Assembly: GCA_035290085.1 (NCBI GenBank)
Contig: DATDVK010000100.1
Location: 1-5,886 of the forward strand
DNA from: GWB1-54-5 sp035290085
GTDB lineage: Bacteria > Patescibacteriota > Gracilibacteria > Peribacterales > Peribacteraceae
DNA length: 5,886 nt
Reading direction: 5' to 3'
Shown here: one piece after another, positions 5,075 through 5,886 of the stretch
Position numbering within the stretch: the stretch's first letter is position 1
Layout of the letters: the number at the start of each line of letters is the position of its first letter
The notes under the pieces: model-generated
The model's database searches: none
Seen by the model: only the letters and a program-made list of their open reading frames with translations
Told to the model about the DNA's origin: nothing
Position numbers and translations under genes: made by a program

Positions 5075-5512
5075 TCAGTTCTTGCGCGGCAGCAGAACCG
5101 CGAGGTTCATCGCAAGCATCAGGAGGACAATCGTTCGAAGCAACGGCAGGTACGGGGCCAGGAAACTCAGACTGACCGAGAAACCAGCAATTCCTGCAGG
5201 CAGGATGGTGCAAACCGGGCAGAAGAGAGCAGTAGTCCCAAGGGTGCCTGCTATTCCGGTTGCTCTCTTGGAACCCATGGGACAGGAACCGTACTTTCTT
5301 CGCCAGACAATCAATCCGATGCAGGCAGAAAAAAGCGCAGCGGTTAGAACTGAGGAGAGCAATTCAATGTTGGTCGGTTGTGGGCGGGGAGGACCTGTAA
5401 ATCCGAAGGGACTGAGGAGTCCAAGCAGCCAGCTGAAGAGCAGGCCGGTGGCAGCAGACGATAGGGTTGTCGCTATCCAGAACCGGCCTGCTCTGAGGAA
5501 GGAGGTGTCCAT
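5075..5512 (-). CDS. Multi-pass membrane protein with CPVC motif, family not recognised
   Basis: A 145-residue hydrophobic protein with probable helices at about 11-34, 50-70, 86-111 and 114-140. Cysteines are Cys64 in helix 2, Cys77 in the loop (SCPMGSK) and the pair Cys98/Cys101 in FCPVCTILPAG (97-107) within helix 3. A Pro-containing CxxC buried in a helix recalls redox carriers and metal-transport membrane proteins (MerT-like, CcdA-like, VKOR-like), but no family signature is convincing. It lies 2 nt after the Cys-rich small protein and 32 nt before the DsbA-like lipoprotein. A role in thiol or metal transfer to those neighbours is therefore plausible (inference). The ATG at 5512 is preferred over one at 5563, which overlaps the upstream gene and adds 17 polar residues. 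Confidence 0.83.
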   Translation of the reverse strand: MDTSFLRAGRFWIATTLSSAATGLLFSWLLGLLSPFGFTGPPRPQPTNIELLSSVLTAALFSACIGLIVWRRKYGSCPMGSKRATGIAGTLGTTALFCPVCTILPAGIAGFSVSLSFLAPYLPLLRTIVLLMLAMNLAVLLPRKN

Positions 5513-5514
5513 AA

Positions 5515-5757
5515 TCACTTTTTTAGGCGGTTTGCATCGGTATTCTGGCAGCCACATCCGCAACCTGTCTTACGACAGGCTTCCTTCGTTGTGCAGTTAC
5601 CGTCATTGCATGAGACGGAATTCGGGCATGCCTGCTTTGAAGCGCTGCTGGCAGCGGCTTCCGGCGACAGGCCAATCAAGTAACCGGCGGTTGCTCCTAT
5701 GATCGCAAGGGTGAGAACGATCCCGCGTTTTCCGATGAGGGAAAGAAAATTCTTCAT
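5515..5757 (-). CDS. Small membrane-anchored Cys-rich protein
   Basis: An 80-residue protein with a basic N-terminus and a single hydrophobic helix (about 12-30, containing GATAGYLIGL). An Ala/Ser linker and a cysteine-rich C-terminal domain follow. The seven Cys fall at 44, 50, 55, 61, 66, 68 and 70, ending in TGCGCGC. The dense Cys pattern suggests a metal-binding (metallothionein-like) or disulfide-knotted domain outside the membrane. The helix region recalls the short GxxxGYL anchors of DUF6132-like proteins, but I do not assign a family. Its ATG overlaps the stop of the preceding DsbA-like gene (ATGA), and its stop is 2 nt before the next start, so all three are likely translated together. 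A C/T tract precedes the start inside the upstream coding sequence. Confidence 0.82.
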   Translation of the reverse strand: MKNFLSLIGKRGIVLTLAIIGATAGYLIGLSPEAAASSASKQACPNSVSCNDGNCTTKEACRKTGCGCGCQNTDANRLKK

Positions 5758-5886
5758 TGTGTAGAGAGGGGAAAATTAGCGAGCATTTCGTCGATGACGG
5801 CTTTGAAGTTTTCGAACGGTTGTGCTCCGGAAAGGAGACGGGCCTCTTTCGTTTGAAGATTGTAGATGATATTGCCGGGAGTCCCG
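5754..5886 (-). CDS. DsbA-like thioredoxin-fold protein, C-terminal fragment (runs off right edge)
   Basis: The last 43 codons of a gene entering from the right edge. The visible part starts with GTPGNIIYN, the cis-proline loop and following strand of a DsbA/thioredoxin fold. It continues with LLSGAQPFENFKAVIDEML, the typical final strand and helix. The active-site CxxC would lie outside the window. Its TGA overlaps the ATG of the Cys-rich small protein by 4 nt. With the DsbA-like lipoprotein at 4446-5042, the block contains at least two thioredoxin-fold genes. Location (periplasmic, lipidated or anchored) cannot be judged without the N-terminus. The frame is fixed by the GTPG motif and the single in-frame stop. 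Confidence 0.82.
   Translation of the reverse strand, partial: GTPGNIIYNLQTKEARLLSGAQPFENFKAVIDEMLANFPLSTQ

Noticed and set aside
4782..5702. Long plus-strand open frame of 306 codons
   Set aside because: It lies antisense to the DsbA-like lipoprotein, the CPVC membrane protein and part of the Cys-rich protein, which have clear motifs, signal peptides and helices. Its own product has no recognisable domain or membrane logic.
1..5886. Mobile elements, CRISPR arrays, tRNA or rRNA genes
   Set aside because: No transposase or integrase motifs, no regularly spaced direct repeats and no recognisable RNA gene were seen. The window is densely coding on one strand.

Overview
The window is a compact bacterial envelope metal- and thiol-handling island, with every supported gene on the minus strand. 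It therefore reads from right (5886) to left (1). Base composition is about half G+C by eye, genes abut or overlap, every chosen start is ATG, and TGA is a normal stop. The chosen start codons lack Shine-Dalgarno sequences; many instead follow a C/T-rich tract. This suggests a lineage that initiates without Shine-Dalgarno pairing. An uncultivated candidate-phylum bacterium is possible, but that is an impression and not a taxonomic assignment.

Right block (5886 to 4446): the C-terminus of a DsbA-like thioredoxin-fold protein; an 80-aa membrane-anchored protein with seven cysteines; a 145-aa multi-pass membrane protein with a CPVC motif; and a DsbA-like lipoprotein with CPAC and a cis-Pro GTP. 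This is a probable transcription unit of thiol/metal proteins that begins outside the window.

Centre (4445 to 4334): a 112-bp regulatory gap. It holds a probable sigma-70-type promoter (TTGACG, 18 bp, TAAGGT) and a perfect GGTACCGGTACC palindrome at the -10 and expected transcription start. This is a plausible operator for the copper sensor CsoR encoded next.

Left block (4333 to 1): csoR; two membrane-anchored DUF1573 proteins; a CcdA/DsbD-type thiol-electron transporter; a third DUF1573 lipoprotein; a two-helix membrane protein with a Met-rich tail; a DUF302 protein; a DUF2933-like small membrane protein; and the N-terminal 235 residues of a CopA-type copper P-type ATPase. Spacings run from an 11-nt overlap to 29 nt, so this is probably one copper-responsive operon.

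Working model (inference): CsoR senses Cu(I) and derepresses the operon. CopA exports copper, while Met-, His- and Cys-rich envelope proteins bind it. The CcdA-like protein delivers reducing equivalents to CxC-bearing DUF1573 proteins outside the membrane. The three-paralog DUF1573/CcdA module inside a CsoR operon is the most interesting part of the window.
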